Shown: positions 45,577 to 53,906 of the stretch, piece by piece
How positions within the stretch are numbered: the first letter of the stretch is position 1
How the letters are laid out: each line of letters begins with the position of its first letter
Program-made: the position numbers and the translations under genes
NCBI GenBank assembly: GCA_029266635.1
Contig: JAQSWM010000004.1
Coordinates: 248,001 to 312,000, forward strand
Length of the DNA: 64,000 nt
Direction: 5' to 3'
From: Sphingobacteriaceae bacterium
GTDB lineage: Bacteria; Bacteroidota; Bacteroidia; Sphingobacteriales; Sphingobacteriaceae
The notes under the pieces: model-generated
Seen by the model: only the letters and a program-made list of their open reading frames with translations
The model's database searches: none
Told to the model about the DNA's origin: nothing

Positions 45577-45963
45577 GTGAAAAAACAAATACTAATTGTT
45601 GATGATGAGGTTAGCATTTTAAAACTGCTGACCTTTGTGCTCTCAAAGGAATATAACCTGGTGATCAAAAACAGCGGTGTTGAGGCAATTGCCTGGCTGG
45701 AAGAAGGAAATGATCCAGACATTGTCATCTCCGACTGGCACATGCCTTACTTCGACGGAAGTTCTTTCCTGCGAAATCTAAAAATAAGCGGCTATTACAG
45801 AGACACTCCGGTTATCCTCCTCTCAGGGGCAGATGACCTGGATGAAAAAGTTAGCAATCTGCCGTTCAAAGTAGATTGTTTTGTTCAAAAGCCATTTAAT
45901 CCAGAGGAGCTAAAAACATCTATTAATAGGGTACTCGAAGAATATGACGAAGCAGGCAATTAA
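45577..45963 (+). CDS. Single-domain response regulator
   Basis: This 128-residue protein is a complete receiver domain. The acidic pair is DDE near residue 10, the phospho-acceptor is the Asp in VISDWHMP (about 49), the switch Ser is in LLSGADD, and the conserved Lys is in VQKPF. There is no output domain, so it acts by protein contact. The start codon is GTG, which begins MKKQILIVDD. Its last codons overlap the next gene by 20 bp, a strong sign of coupled translation with a sugar transferase that itself begins with a receiver-like domain. No cognate kinase is adjacent. Confidence 0.85.
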   Translation: MKKQILIVDDEVSILKLLTFVLSKEYNLVIKNSGVEAIAWLEEGNDPDIVISDWHMPYFDGSSFLRNLKISGYYRDTPVILLSGADDLDEKVSNLPFKVDCFVQKPFNPEELKTSINRVLEEYDEAGN

Positions 45964-47038
45964 CCTTATTAAAAGGGGGACTACCGTCCACGTGAAAGTT
46001 GCCTATTCGGGCACCGCCCTGAAAGATGTGCTGGCAACTGAGCTCAGCAATAATTTTAGTATAGAATATACCGATACTTTAAGTGAGCTGGAGAATTATC
46101 TTAATGAGCAGTCGCTGTTAAGTATGCCCGATGTAATCCTGCTTGAAGCAGATGAAGACGGCGAATGCTTTCAGTACATTGAAAAATTCAACCACAACCC
46201 GCTTCTCCATGGCTTAATCATCGTTTTACTGTCTCCGCATAAGAACAAAGCATTTAAACTCAGGGCGCTCAAGCTGAAGGTACACGACTATTACACCTAT
46301 CCTTTCCCCTTGGAAGATTTGTGTGAGCGACTGGGCTTTCTCGTTAAGTTCAAGCTAATCAAACCGGGCTTGACAGACCTTTCCGCTCAAACTGATGTGG
46401 GTTATGATATTCCGTGGAGCAAGAGGATGTTTGACATAGTGTTTTCCGGCATTGCCCTGCTCTGCCTCACCCCTTTCTTTCTCCTGGTTGCCCTGCTCAT
46501 TCGTCTGGAATCAAAGGGGCAAGTTTTATACATCAGCAAGCGGGTTGGAGCCGGATATAAGATCTTCGACTTTTACAAATTCCGCTCTATGCGCACCGAT
46601 GCCGACAAAATGCTTCAGGATCTTTCTGCTTTGAACCAATATGCAAACGCGGAAGAAAACGAACGCGGCAAATCGGCTTTTGTGAAGATTCAAAACGATC
46701 CACGCATCACAAAGGTGGGTGCCTTCATCCGTAAAACCAGTATTGATGAATTGCCGCAGCTTTACAATGTTTTTATTGGCAATATGTCCATTGTAGGCAA
46801 TCGCCCACTGCCTCTGTATGAGGCAGAAATGCTGACGTCTAACGAGTGGTCTATGCGCTTTCTAGGCCCCGCCGGCTTAACTGGGTTGTGGCAAATCAGC
46901 AAACGTGGCAAGAAGGAAATGAGCGAACGCGAACGGAAAAGATTGGATAATTACTACGCCACCAGATATTCTTTCTGGCTCGATATGAAAATCATCCTCG
47001 GCACCATTCCGGCACTTCTTCAGAAGGAAAAAGTATAA
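45944..47038 (+). CDS. Undecaprenyl-phosphate sugar transferase with N-terminal pseudo-receiver domain
   Basis: The protein (364 residues) joins two parts. Residues about 15-130 fold like a receiver (strands VKVAYSG, PDVILLEAD and LIIVLLSP), but the phospho-acceptor Asp is Glu and the conserved Lys-Pro is Tyr-Pro, so it should not be phosphorylated. From about 157 it is a WcaJ/PglC-type priming transferase: a hydrophobic re-entrant or membrane helix (RMFDIVFSGIALLCLTPFF), KFRSMRTDAD, the catalytic SIDELPQLYN and GNMSIVGNRPLP. It would start repeat-unit assembly by placing a sugar-1-phosphate on undecaprenyl phosphate. It overlaps the preceding receiver gene and is convergent, 5 bp apart, with an OmpA gene. 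Confidence 0.85.
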   Translation: MTKQAINLIKRGTTVHVKVAYSGTALKDVLATELSNNFSIEYTDTLSELENYLNEQSLLSMPDVILLEADEDGECFQYIEKFNHNPLLHGLIIVLLSPHKNKAFKLRALKLKVHDYYTYPFPLEDLCERLGFLVKFKLIKPGLTDLSAQTDVGYDIPWSKRMFDIVFSGIALLCLTPFFLLVALLIRLESKGQVLYISKRVGAGYKIFDFYKFRSMRTDADKMLQDLSALNQYANAEENERGKSAFVKIQNDPRITKVGAFIRKTSIDELPQLYNVFIGNMSIVGNRPLPLYEAEMLTSNEWSMRFLGPAGLTGLWQISKRGKKEMSERERKRLDNYYATRYSFWLDMKIILGTIPALLQKEKV

Positions 47039-47043
47039 TCCCG

Positions 47044-49170
47044 TTATTTCTGCTTACAATCCAGCTGACTGAGGTTTACGTTATTCAGTATGATCTCGAA
47101 TTCGGTACGCCTGTTTAGCTGCTGATCTTCTTCCGAACAAGGAACACCATCGTAGCAATTATTCACCAGCCTTGTTTTGCCGTAATATTCAACCGTTATG
47201 CGGCTCGGCGAGATGCCCTTTGCCATCAGGTAACTTCTGGCAGAATTACCTCTTCTAAGTGATAAGCTCTTGTTGTACTCGGCTGAAGCCCGGCTGTCTG
47301 TGTGGCTGGCTGTGATGATATTAATCTCCGGATAGCGTTTCATCATATCGGCTACCTTGTCAAGCGTCTGCCGTGCCTCGGGGCGTATTTCGGATTTGTC
47401 GAGGGCATAGTAAATGTTTTCCACGAAGTACTTACGTTTCAGCGAATCGCAGTTGTTAAGCACCCATTGCTGATTACGATCGGCTTTGTTGAGGTACAAT
47501 GTAACGTTAAAAGTAGTGTCTGATTTAATGCCGACACTGCTCAGCAGTTTATTGGAGCTCAGGTAACCCTCCTTGTATCCTATAATTTCGTAGTCGGTTT
47601 CTTTGTTAAGGTTGACAGAAAACTGACCCCGGGGATTTGTGCTGATGGTGTCGATATACCCATCGTGGCGCAAATAAACATTCCCAGACATCACCGGCAA
47701 TTTTGTGGTAGCATCGATCAGAGTTCCCTTAAGTGCAACAATGTAGCTTTGGCGCTTGTAGCTGTATATGTCATCATTGCCTTCGCGGTTCGAGCTAAAA
47801 TAGCCACTTCGTCCGTCATTGCTACGGATGAAACCGAAATCATCTGCTGATGAGTTGAAAGGTGCGCCCAGGTTGCGGGGCGAATATTCAGGTTTTAAAT
47901 CTCTAAGTGTCACCTCAAAAATATCCAACCCGCCCAAACCAGCATATCCGGTAGATGAAAAGAAAAGTTTATCATCTTTATCCATATACGGGAACAACTC
48001 GTTGCCTTCTGTATTGATCCTGCCACCGAGATTCACGGGCCTCCCCCACTTCTGGTCTGTGGCGGTGCGCACGGAGTAGTAAAGATCGGTCCCGCCAAAG
48101 CCGCCGGGCATATCAGACACAAAGACCATAAACGTACCGTCTTTGCTGATGGAGGGATGGCCAGTGGAATATTCGTTGTTGTTAAACGGGTATTCTTCTA
48201 TTTTGTCCCAGTTATCGCCATCTGTTATGTAGATGTTCAACTTGTTAAAACCCTGCTCGCTTAACGCCGCTTTTCCGTTGTAAAAATTATTGCGTGTAAA
48301 GATGAGCGTGCCATCGGGCATTACCACGCCTGGCCCTTCATTCAGCTTTGAATTAACCTTCCCTTTTGCAGGATGCAGCTTATCCGAAGCGGACGAGTTC
48401 TGTATATCCTTTAAAATAGAAAAGTTGTACTGACCGGGAGTTGGGCTATCGTTGCTGGTTTGCTCCGTGTCGTCGTCATTGAAAACATATTCCTTGCTCT
48501 TCTTTTTGGAGGATGTATCAACCGACGTTTCCTCAATCTCGCTTAGTTTGTCGATGACATACAGGTCTGAAAACGGAGTTTGATCCCATTGGAAGACATT
48601 TTTCGTTAACTTATTTGTAAAACGATTGCTAACAAGCAGCAAACCTTCCTTGTAGTAGGCGGGCGAGTAATCTGAGGCGGGCGAATTGATATTGGTTTTG
48701 GCGATCTTCCATTCGCCTTTATCCTTTGAGAACACAGAGGGATCGGTTTTCACGAAAGAAGAAGCTCGCTTATCGGCTGGAACCATGCTAAGATATTTTC
48801 TGTACCACTGCTCCGATTCCTCATAGTGCTCATTGTTGGCAAGCGCTTCCGCATAGTACAATGCGTTTTCAGGTCTTAGCGGAACAGCTTTGCTTAACTT
48901 CTCGTACCAGTAAAGTGTTTGCTCATAATCCCGCAGATTGCGATAACTCCCTGCAATCAGCTCTTGTGCTTTTACATTAGCTGAATCCGCCTTCAACAAA
49001 GGCTTAAGCGCCTTTATGGCTGAAATAAACCTCAGCGACTGATATTCCTTTTCTGCTGTTTTTAAAAGCGCCTTGTTTTTCTGTTTATCCTGCGAAGAAG
49101 CGGAAGTGGAGAAAATGAGCAGCAAGGCTGCTGATAGCAGCAATACATTGATCCTGTTGGTCTGGCTCAT
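47044..49170 (-). CDS. TPR-PD40-OmpA family outer-membrane protein (PorE-like)
   Basis: This 708-residue protein has a signal peptide (about 1-27), a helical TPR-like region (about 30-140: AEKEYQSLRF, LYWYEKLSK) and a PD40/WD40-type beta-propeller (about 190-470). In the propeller, blades carry HPSISKDGTFMVFVSDM and NELFPYMDKDDKLFFSS. A CarboxypepD-regulatory-like domain (about 485-580) and a C-terminal OmpA peptidoglycan-binding domain (about 595-705) follow, the latter with ITASHTDSRAS and RRGNSARSYL. The same architecture is seen in T9SS-associated proteins. It is the last gene of an operon with PorP/SprF and a T9SS type B adhesin-like gene. It probably links the outer membrane to peptidoglycan. 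Confidence 0.82.
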   Translation of the reverse strand: MSQTNRINVLLLSAALLLIFSTSASSQDKQKNKALLKTAEKEYQSLRFISAIKALKPLLKADSANVKAQELIAGSYRNLRDYEQTLYWYEKLSKAVPLRPENALYYAEALANNEHYEESEQWYRKYLSMVPADKRASSFVKTDPSVFSKDKGEWKIAKTNINSPASDYSPAYYKEGLLLVSNRFTNKLTKNVFQWDQTPFSDLYVIDKLSEIEETSVDTSSKKKSKEYVFNDDDTEQTSNDSPTPGQYNFSILKDIQNSSASDKLHPAKGKVNSKLNEGPGVVMPDGTLIFTRNNFYNGKAALSEQGFNKLNIYITDGDNWDKIEEYPFNNNEYSTGHPSISKDGTFMVFVSDMPGGFGGTDLYYSVRTATDQKWGRPVNLGGRINTEGNELFPYMDKDDKLFFSSTGYAGLGGLDIFEVTLRDLKPEYSPRNLGAPFNSSADDFGFIRSNDGRSGYFSSNREGNDDIYSYKRQSYIVALKGTLIDATTKLPVMSGNVYLRHDGYIDTISTNPRGQFSVNLNKETDYEIIGYKEGYLSSNKLLSSVGIKSDTTFNVTLYLNKADRNQQWVLNNCDSLKRKYFVENIYYALDKSEIRPEARQTLDKVADMMKRYPEINIITASHTDSRASAEYNKSLSLRRGNSARSYLMAKGISPSRITVEYYGKTRLVNNCYDGVPCSEEDQQLNRRTEFEIILNNVNLSQLDCKQK

Positions 49171-49171
49171 C

Positions 49172-50089
49172 TTAAAAGTACCGTGGAGTTAAAATTTTGG
49201 CTTGCGACGAGCCGAATTCATAACGCAACATAATCTCGTGACTTCCTGTATTATAATTCTGAAGGCTTGTAATGCTCCGATCATATTGATAGCCAACGCG
49301 AATCTGGGAATTAACCTGGAGCTCCACCAGCCCTGAGATGTCAGCACTTGTACGATATTGTGCGCCAAGTGCCACGCGGTTCTTGATCCATAAAGTTCCG
49401 TTCAGATCAGCTTGCAGTGGAGCGCCCTGCACACCCTTGAAAAGCACCGAAGGTTTTAGCTGAAAATCTTCTGTGAGAGGGAAAACATATCCTGCGGCTA
49501 GGAATACATGTATATACTGCTTAGTGATTCCATTTTCTGTAGCTGATGGATTTATTTTGTTGCTAAAAAGCTCCGGCGAAGACAATCCCACATAAAATTT
49601 ATCAGAATTATAATAAACGCCTGCACCTGCATTAAACATTGTCTTTTGAATGTTATCCGTGAAGGCGACATCCATGGAAGTGCCGTAAGGATCTAAAGCA
49701 ACACCAGAATAGTTAGCCTTGAAATCGCTTAAGCTTCCCTGCAGCCCGAAAGACAAACTCCCCTTCTCCATCCGGATGCGATAGGCATAGCTTCCCACTA
49801 CACCGGTGGTGCTGGTAATGCCGAGCTTATCGCTGAAAAGCTGAAGCCCCAGACCTACTCTTTTATTGCTAATAGGTGCATCGATTGTAAATGTTGCTGT
49901 TTGTGGCGCACCTTCAATTCCCACCCACTGCTTGCGAAGCAAACCTGTTGCAGAAACCACATTTCTGCTCCCTGCGTAAGCCGGGTTAATAGCAAGCGTG
50001 TTGAACATGTACTGAGAGTACATGGCATCCTGCTGAGCGCTGGTTTCTAAAGCTGCCAGCAGTAAAATAGCGGTAATAATGCGTTTCAT
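49172..50089 (-). CDS. PorP/SprF family type IX secretion membrane protein
   Basis: This 305-residue outer-membrane barrel matches the PorP/SprF family, which assists secretion or surface attachment of a neighbouring T9SS type B protein. The signal peptide (1-17) is followed by the family start QQDAMYSQYMFNTLAINPAY (about 19-38), then GLLRKQWVGIEGAPQ and VGLGLQLFSDKLGI. The C-terminal strands include VGYQYDRSIT and HEIMLRYEFG. It lies one base after the stop of the upstream adhesin-like gene and one base before the OmpA gene, so all three are tightly linked. This pairing is a hallmark of type B cargo. Confidence 0.92.
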   Translation of the reverse strand: MKRIITAILLLAALETSAQQDAMYSQYMFNTLAINPAYAGSRNVVSATGLLRKQWVGIEGAPQTATFTIDAPISNKRVGLGLQLFSDKLGITSTTGVVGSYAYRIRMEKGSLSFGLQGSLSDFKANYSGVALDPYGTSMDVAFTDNIQKTMFNAGAGVYYNSDKFYVGLSSPELFSNKINPSATENGITKQYIHVFLAAGYVFPLTEDFQLKPSVLFKGVQGAPLQADLNGTLWIKNRVALGAQYRTSADISGLVELQVNSQIRVGYQYDRSITSLQNYNTGSHEIMLRYEFGSSQAKILTPRYF

Positions 50090-50090
50090 A

Positions 50091-52838
50091 TTATCTGTTT
50101 AGGGTGATGTGCCCTACGTATTTATCTTTATGGTCAATGATGATGATGTAGTAGTATGTCCCTTCAGGCACATCGTCGCCGAGCCTGATGCCTTCGGTAC
50201 ATTTACCAGCCCAGTCATTCTGGTAATCTGCCGATTTATACACACGGCTCCCCCACCTGTTGAAAATCTCTATTGAAACGTTCTTACCATAGGTGTTCCA
50301 GATCAGGAAGGTGTCGTTGGTATTGTCGTTATTCGGAGAAAAGCCTCCCGGGATAAACAATGGCTGGAATTTCAGCGTTACCGGTGTTGGCTCAAGTGGC
50401 GTGTTGTCTCCGGGCGTGAGTGGATCAGCCTTCAGTCCGTTGGTTGACTGATCAGTAACCTTAACGCCAATAGAATTTGTTCCTTCAGCAAAAGCTGTGT
50501 TTAAAAACAAGCCATCGCTGGTGGTGAGCGTAACATTAATGACTATTTCAATCTGCTCTGTTGTACCTGCCGCAATACTATTTCCAGGAAGCAACAACTC
50601 AGTAACGCTCATGCCGTTGTAGGCAGAGTTCACTTTTAAGATTCCTAATGCCCTGATGCTCTTAACTAGGATGTTTGAGCCTGCAAATGCCTTATTCAGA
50701 TCATCGGTAATGCTGACATTCTGCAATAAATCCTGCGCAAGGTTGGCAACTGTGAATACGTACTTGATATCATAGGTTCCATTTATCCCAATGGTGCTGC
50801 TTTCCACTGCTTTTGCCAAACCGATCTTAGATGGCTTGTTTACCGTGATAGTTACGGTAGCAATGTTTGATACCTGCCCTCTATCATCCTTAACTGTATA
50901 AGTGAAATTATCGGTCCCTGCCGAAAAGCCTGCAACTGGTGTGTAAGTAACCCTTCCGGTAATCGGATCAACAGACAAAATACCATTCAGCGGCTGCGAT
51001 ACTATGGTGACACTTGCCTTATTCACTGTGCCATCTGCATCTGTATCATTTGCCGTAACATCTACAGTAACAGATGCGCCGACTGCGGTGGAAGCATTAT
51101 CGTTTACTGCAACCGGCGGAGTATTTACCACAATGTTAACCGTAATCGGGTCAGATTCCAGACCGTCGGCGTTAAGCAAAGTGTAAGTAAAACTATCCGG
51201 GCCAAAATACCCGGTCGTAGGTGTGTAAGTTACTGTGCCGTCAGGATTTACAACCACAACACCGTGCAGCGGGTTGGTTTTCTTTACAACGCTTGATCCG
51301 GTTTTACTTGCATCATTGTCCTTTACAGGGATTATTGCTGCGGTATTAACTTTAGTAAGTGAGTTGTCGTTTGTTCCAACAGGTCGTACATCAACCGAAA
51401 CAGTTGCAGTGTTCGAAATAAGCCCGTTGCTGTTTTTGATAGTATATGTGAATACGTCTCTTCCGTGAAAACCAGTTGCCGGTGTATAAACCACCTTTCC
51501 TGTCGTAGGATCGTATGTTGTGGTGCCGTGCAAAGGAGGAGAAATAACAACGGTAGATAAGACCAGAGTGCCATCGCCACCGGTATCGTTCGCCGTTATA
51601 TCGATGTTAACAGCTGTTCCAGCCACTGTTGTAGCATTGTCGTTTGCAGCCTGTGGCTCAATGGTGTTGACTACCTGGATGGAAACCGTCGCAGTGTTCG
51701 ACTCTGCCCCTTCTGCATCTTTTATAGAATAAGTAAAGCTATCCGGACCAACGTATCCGGTTGTTGGCGTATAAAGCACATTCCCAGTTGCGGGGTTGAT
51801 AGTGAGCGTACCGTGCAGCGGATTCGATTTAATTACCAGGCTTGTGCGCTGGATAGTGGAATTGCCGTCGATGTCGGTATCATTTGCAATTACATCAATT
51901 AGCTTGGATGTATTTTTTAATGTCGATGCAGCATCATTCACCGCTACAGGAGGCGTATTTACGAAAGGGTTAATGCGCAGGTTTCTGATCTCGTGGAAGT
52001 TGTTTTGGTCGCCTGTGGATGATGAAATGCCGTACTTAAGAACCGACGGTGCTGCTTCCGGATAATAGTAATTGTCAATTACAGTGTACGTAACCGGAGT
52101 TGCGCCACCTGTCATGATCCGAACTGAAATATTGTAGCCACCTAGCGGGTTAGGCTTCATGTCTATAAATGCCTTCCTATACTCCGGGTCGCTTTGCAGC
52201 GGATGCCTTACAGTACCTCCTGTCATGTTAAAACCTAAGGGAAGAACTTCCTTGCTGGTTAGAAATTTGTAATTATCCGGTGTTAGAGCTGCCCCGTTGC
52301 CCTTGCCGCGAAGGGTTACAGACTGTGGGAAAAAGCCTGTGCCACCCTGCCTCCCCTCAATGGGGTTGGAAAAGTTTCCGTACTCATCAATACCTACTCC
52401 GAGATAGCCGTTGCTCACTCCGGGAGTGACCGGATTGGTGAGGTTGATCTGTGCATAGCCAAGCGAGCCGCCGAACCCTCCAATGTTAAAATTTGCTGTA
52501 GATGCGTCAAACAGGAAGAAGGCAATGCCATCCGCCCGGCTACCACCATAAGTAAAATATTCAAATTCGATCTTTAACCCGCTTGTAGAAGGGATGAGCA
52601 CATTGCTATAAACGAAACCTGTTTGGTTGCGGTTGTTATTTGTAAGGCGAAGGTATCCGTTCCCATCTGTATCTCCCACCTGGGCGCTGCCGGCTGTAAG
52701 AAATGCGGTTGGAGATCCTCCAAAAATGACTCCCGGAGCTGTTGTATGTGTAAAACTTTCGAAATAGGTGAACTGAGCCTTGGCCTGTTGAAAGCCTATT
52801 AACAACAACAGAAGTAAGTAACGCGTGCTTTTTATCAT
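50091..52838 (-). CDS. L-type lectin / four Ig-like repeats / T9SS type B (CHU_C) surface protein
   Basis: The protein (915 residues) has a signal peptide (1-21) and an N-terminal legume-lectin-like sandwich (about 22-290; DGIAFFLFDAS and GSLGYAQ are typical L-type lectin segments). Four cadherin/Ig-like repeats span about 297-670. Each begins like PVAVNDNAS or an equivalent and contains NPLHGT-type, DP-TG-VTYTP and F-YT-KD strands. A DUF11-like domain (about 672-815; VFTVANLAQDLLQNVSITDDL) precedes the C-terminal CHU_C/gliding-type sorting domain (GGFSPNNDNTNDTF, IEIFNRWG and WAGKC). It is likely exported by T9SS and attached or released at the cell surface with its PorP partner. Sugar binding is inferred from the lectin fold. 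Confidence 0.85.
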   Translation of the reverse strand: MIKSTRYLLLLLLIGFQQAKAQFTYFESFTHTTAPGVIFGGSPTAFLTAGSAQVGDTDGNGYLRLTNNNRNQTGFVYSNVLIPSTSGLKIEFEYFTYGGSRADGIAFFLFDASTANFNIGGFGGSLGYAQINLTNPVTPGVSNGYLGVGIDEYGNFSNPIEGRQGGTGFFPQSVTLRGKGNGAALTPDNYKFLTSKEVLPLGFNMTGGTVRHPLQSDPEYRKAFIDMKPNPLGGYNISVRIMTGGATPVTYTVIDNYYYPEAAPSVLKYGISSSTGDQNNFHEIRNLRINPFVNTPPVAVNDAASTLKNTSKLIDVIANDTDIDGNSTIQRTSLVIKSNPLHGTLTINPATGNVLYTPTTGYVGPDSFTYSIKDAEGAESNTATVSIQVVNTIEPQAANDNATTVAGTAVNIDITANDTGGDGTLVLSTVVISPPLHGTTTYDPTTGKVVYTPATGFHGRDVFTYTIKNSNGLISNTATVSVDVRPVGTNDNSLTKVNTAAIIPVKDNDASKTGSSVVKKTNPLHGVVVVNPDGTVTYTPTTGYFGPDSFTYTLLNADGLESDPITVNIVVNTPPVAVNDNASTAVGASVTVDVTANDTDADGTVNKASVTIVSQPLNGILSVDPITGRVTYTPVAGFSAGTDNFTYTVKDDRGQVSNIATVTITVNKPSKIGLAKAVESSTIGINGTYDIKYVFTVANLAQDLLQNVSITDDLNKAFAGSNILVKSIRALGILKVNSAYNGMSVTELLLPGNSIAAGTTEQIEIVINVTLTTSDGLFLNTAFAEGTNSIGVKVTDQSTNGLKADPLTPGDNTPLEPTPVTLKFQPLFIPGGFSPNNDNTNDTFLIWNTYGKNVSIEIFNRWGSRVYKSADYQNDWAGKCTEGIRLGDDVPEGTYYYIIIIDHKDKYVGHITLNR

Positions 52839-53228
52839 AATACTATGTCCGGCGATTTGACATGGTGAAATAAAGTGCTGTACGCCGGCAACTCATCGGC
52901 GTGTTTATACCAAATATTAAACCAGCAGGAACGTGTCGTTTTTTAAACTTTTCAAAAGTAGCCCATTCATGTCCATTTCACGATAATTCATGCTGTGTGC
53001 ATCCGAATGTGGCATGCTCCGCTTTTGGGCGTTTTTAAGCTGCCGATATTTTACTACTCACATGGGGAAATATATTCCACAATGCCGCGTTTTGCAAGCG
53101 GGCAAAATATGCCATCAGTTAAGCTCTGTGCGGCTTTTGTAATTTGGCATAATAATCTATATTAGGCTGCAGGATTGGGGAACCTGCAATACTTGCAATA
53201 CACGCCTGCATACCTTGTTTATAAGTTG
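52839..53228. other. 390-bp divergent intergenic region
   Basis: No gene is supported. On the minus strand TACTTTTG (52960-52953) could be a -7 element for the lectin operon, with a leader over 100 bases. On the plus strand no convincing promoter for the TolC-like gene was found; TAATTTGG near 53140 lacks a -33 element. Confidence 0.4.
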
Positions 53229-53903
53229 ATGAGTAAAACTTTCTTTATTGTTCTGTTAAGCGTTCTTTCGTTTGCTAAAGCTTCGCATGCTCAAGATAGT
53301 ATGATTCCTGATGTTTCATACCTGTTTATTGAAAAGCTGATAGCTACTGCAAAAGAGAATTATCCAAGAGTAAAATCCTACGCAGAGCGTACCAAGATTG
53401 CAAAAGGAAATGTTACCAAGCAGCAGCTATCCTGGCTTGACCCTCTTTCTTTTTCATACTTTTATCAGCCAAACACCGCCCTGAACATTGTGACACCTAA
53501 CATATTTAGCGGGTATCAGATTGGACTAAACCTTAACGTTGGGACTTTACTTCGCAAACCTCTGGACATCAAAGAATCAAAACAGGAAGTTAAAATAGCA
53601 GAAAACGACGAGGCTGAATATAACGGGCTTATTGAGCAGGAAGTTAAAAGCCGCTATTTTGCCTACATACAGCAATTAAGTATGGTTAAGCTTTATACAA
53701 AGAGCCTTCAGGATGCCCAAGGGCTGCTTGCCAGCACAAAGAATAAATTTGAACGTGGAGAAACAACCGTGGATGTTTACAGCCAAATGCTTATGTCTGT
53801 AAATACTACCACACAGGCTAAGATTTCTGCAGAAGCGGGGCTGCTAACCGCAAAAGCATCGCTCGAAGAGCTACTTTTTAAAAAACTAGAAGAGGTTAAA
53901 TAA
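53229..53903 (+). CDS. Short TolC-like outer-membrane efflux protein of the EPS locus
   Basis: This 224-residue exported protein has one TolC repeat: signal peptide (about 1-20, ASHA), a first helix with YPRVKSYAERTKIAKGNVTKQ, a beta segment (LDPLSFSYFYQP ... IFSGYQIGLNLNVGTLL), and a second helical hairpin (KSRYFAYIQQLSMVKLY ... KFERGETTVDVYSQM). Canonical TolC/OEP proteins have two such halves and about 420-470 residues, so this is a half-size form that would need to oligomerise differently. The start at 53229 was preferred to 53175 because it directly begins the signal peptide. It is 3 bp upstream of the Wzz/Wzc-like gene and probably replaces the usual Wza export pore. Confidence 0.7.
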   Translation: MSKTFFIVLLSVLSFAKASHAQDSMIPDVSYLFIEKLIATAKENYPRVKSYAERTKIAKGNVTKQQLSWLDPLSFSYFYQPNTALNIVTPNIFSGYQIGLNLNVGTLLRKPLDIKESKQEVKIAENDEAEYNGLIEQEVKSRYFAYIQQLSMVKLYTKSLQDAQGLLASTKNKFERGETTVDVYSQMLMSVNTTTQAKISAEAGLLTAKASLEELLFKKLEEVK

Positions 53904-53906
53904 GAG

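Noticed and set aside
53140-53147. TAATTTGG as promoter of the TolC-like gene
   Set aside because: It mismatches the -7 consensus and no TTG element lies 19-21 bases upstream.
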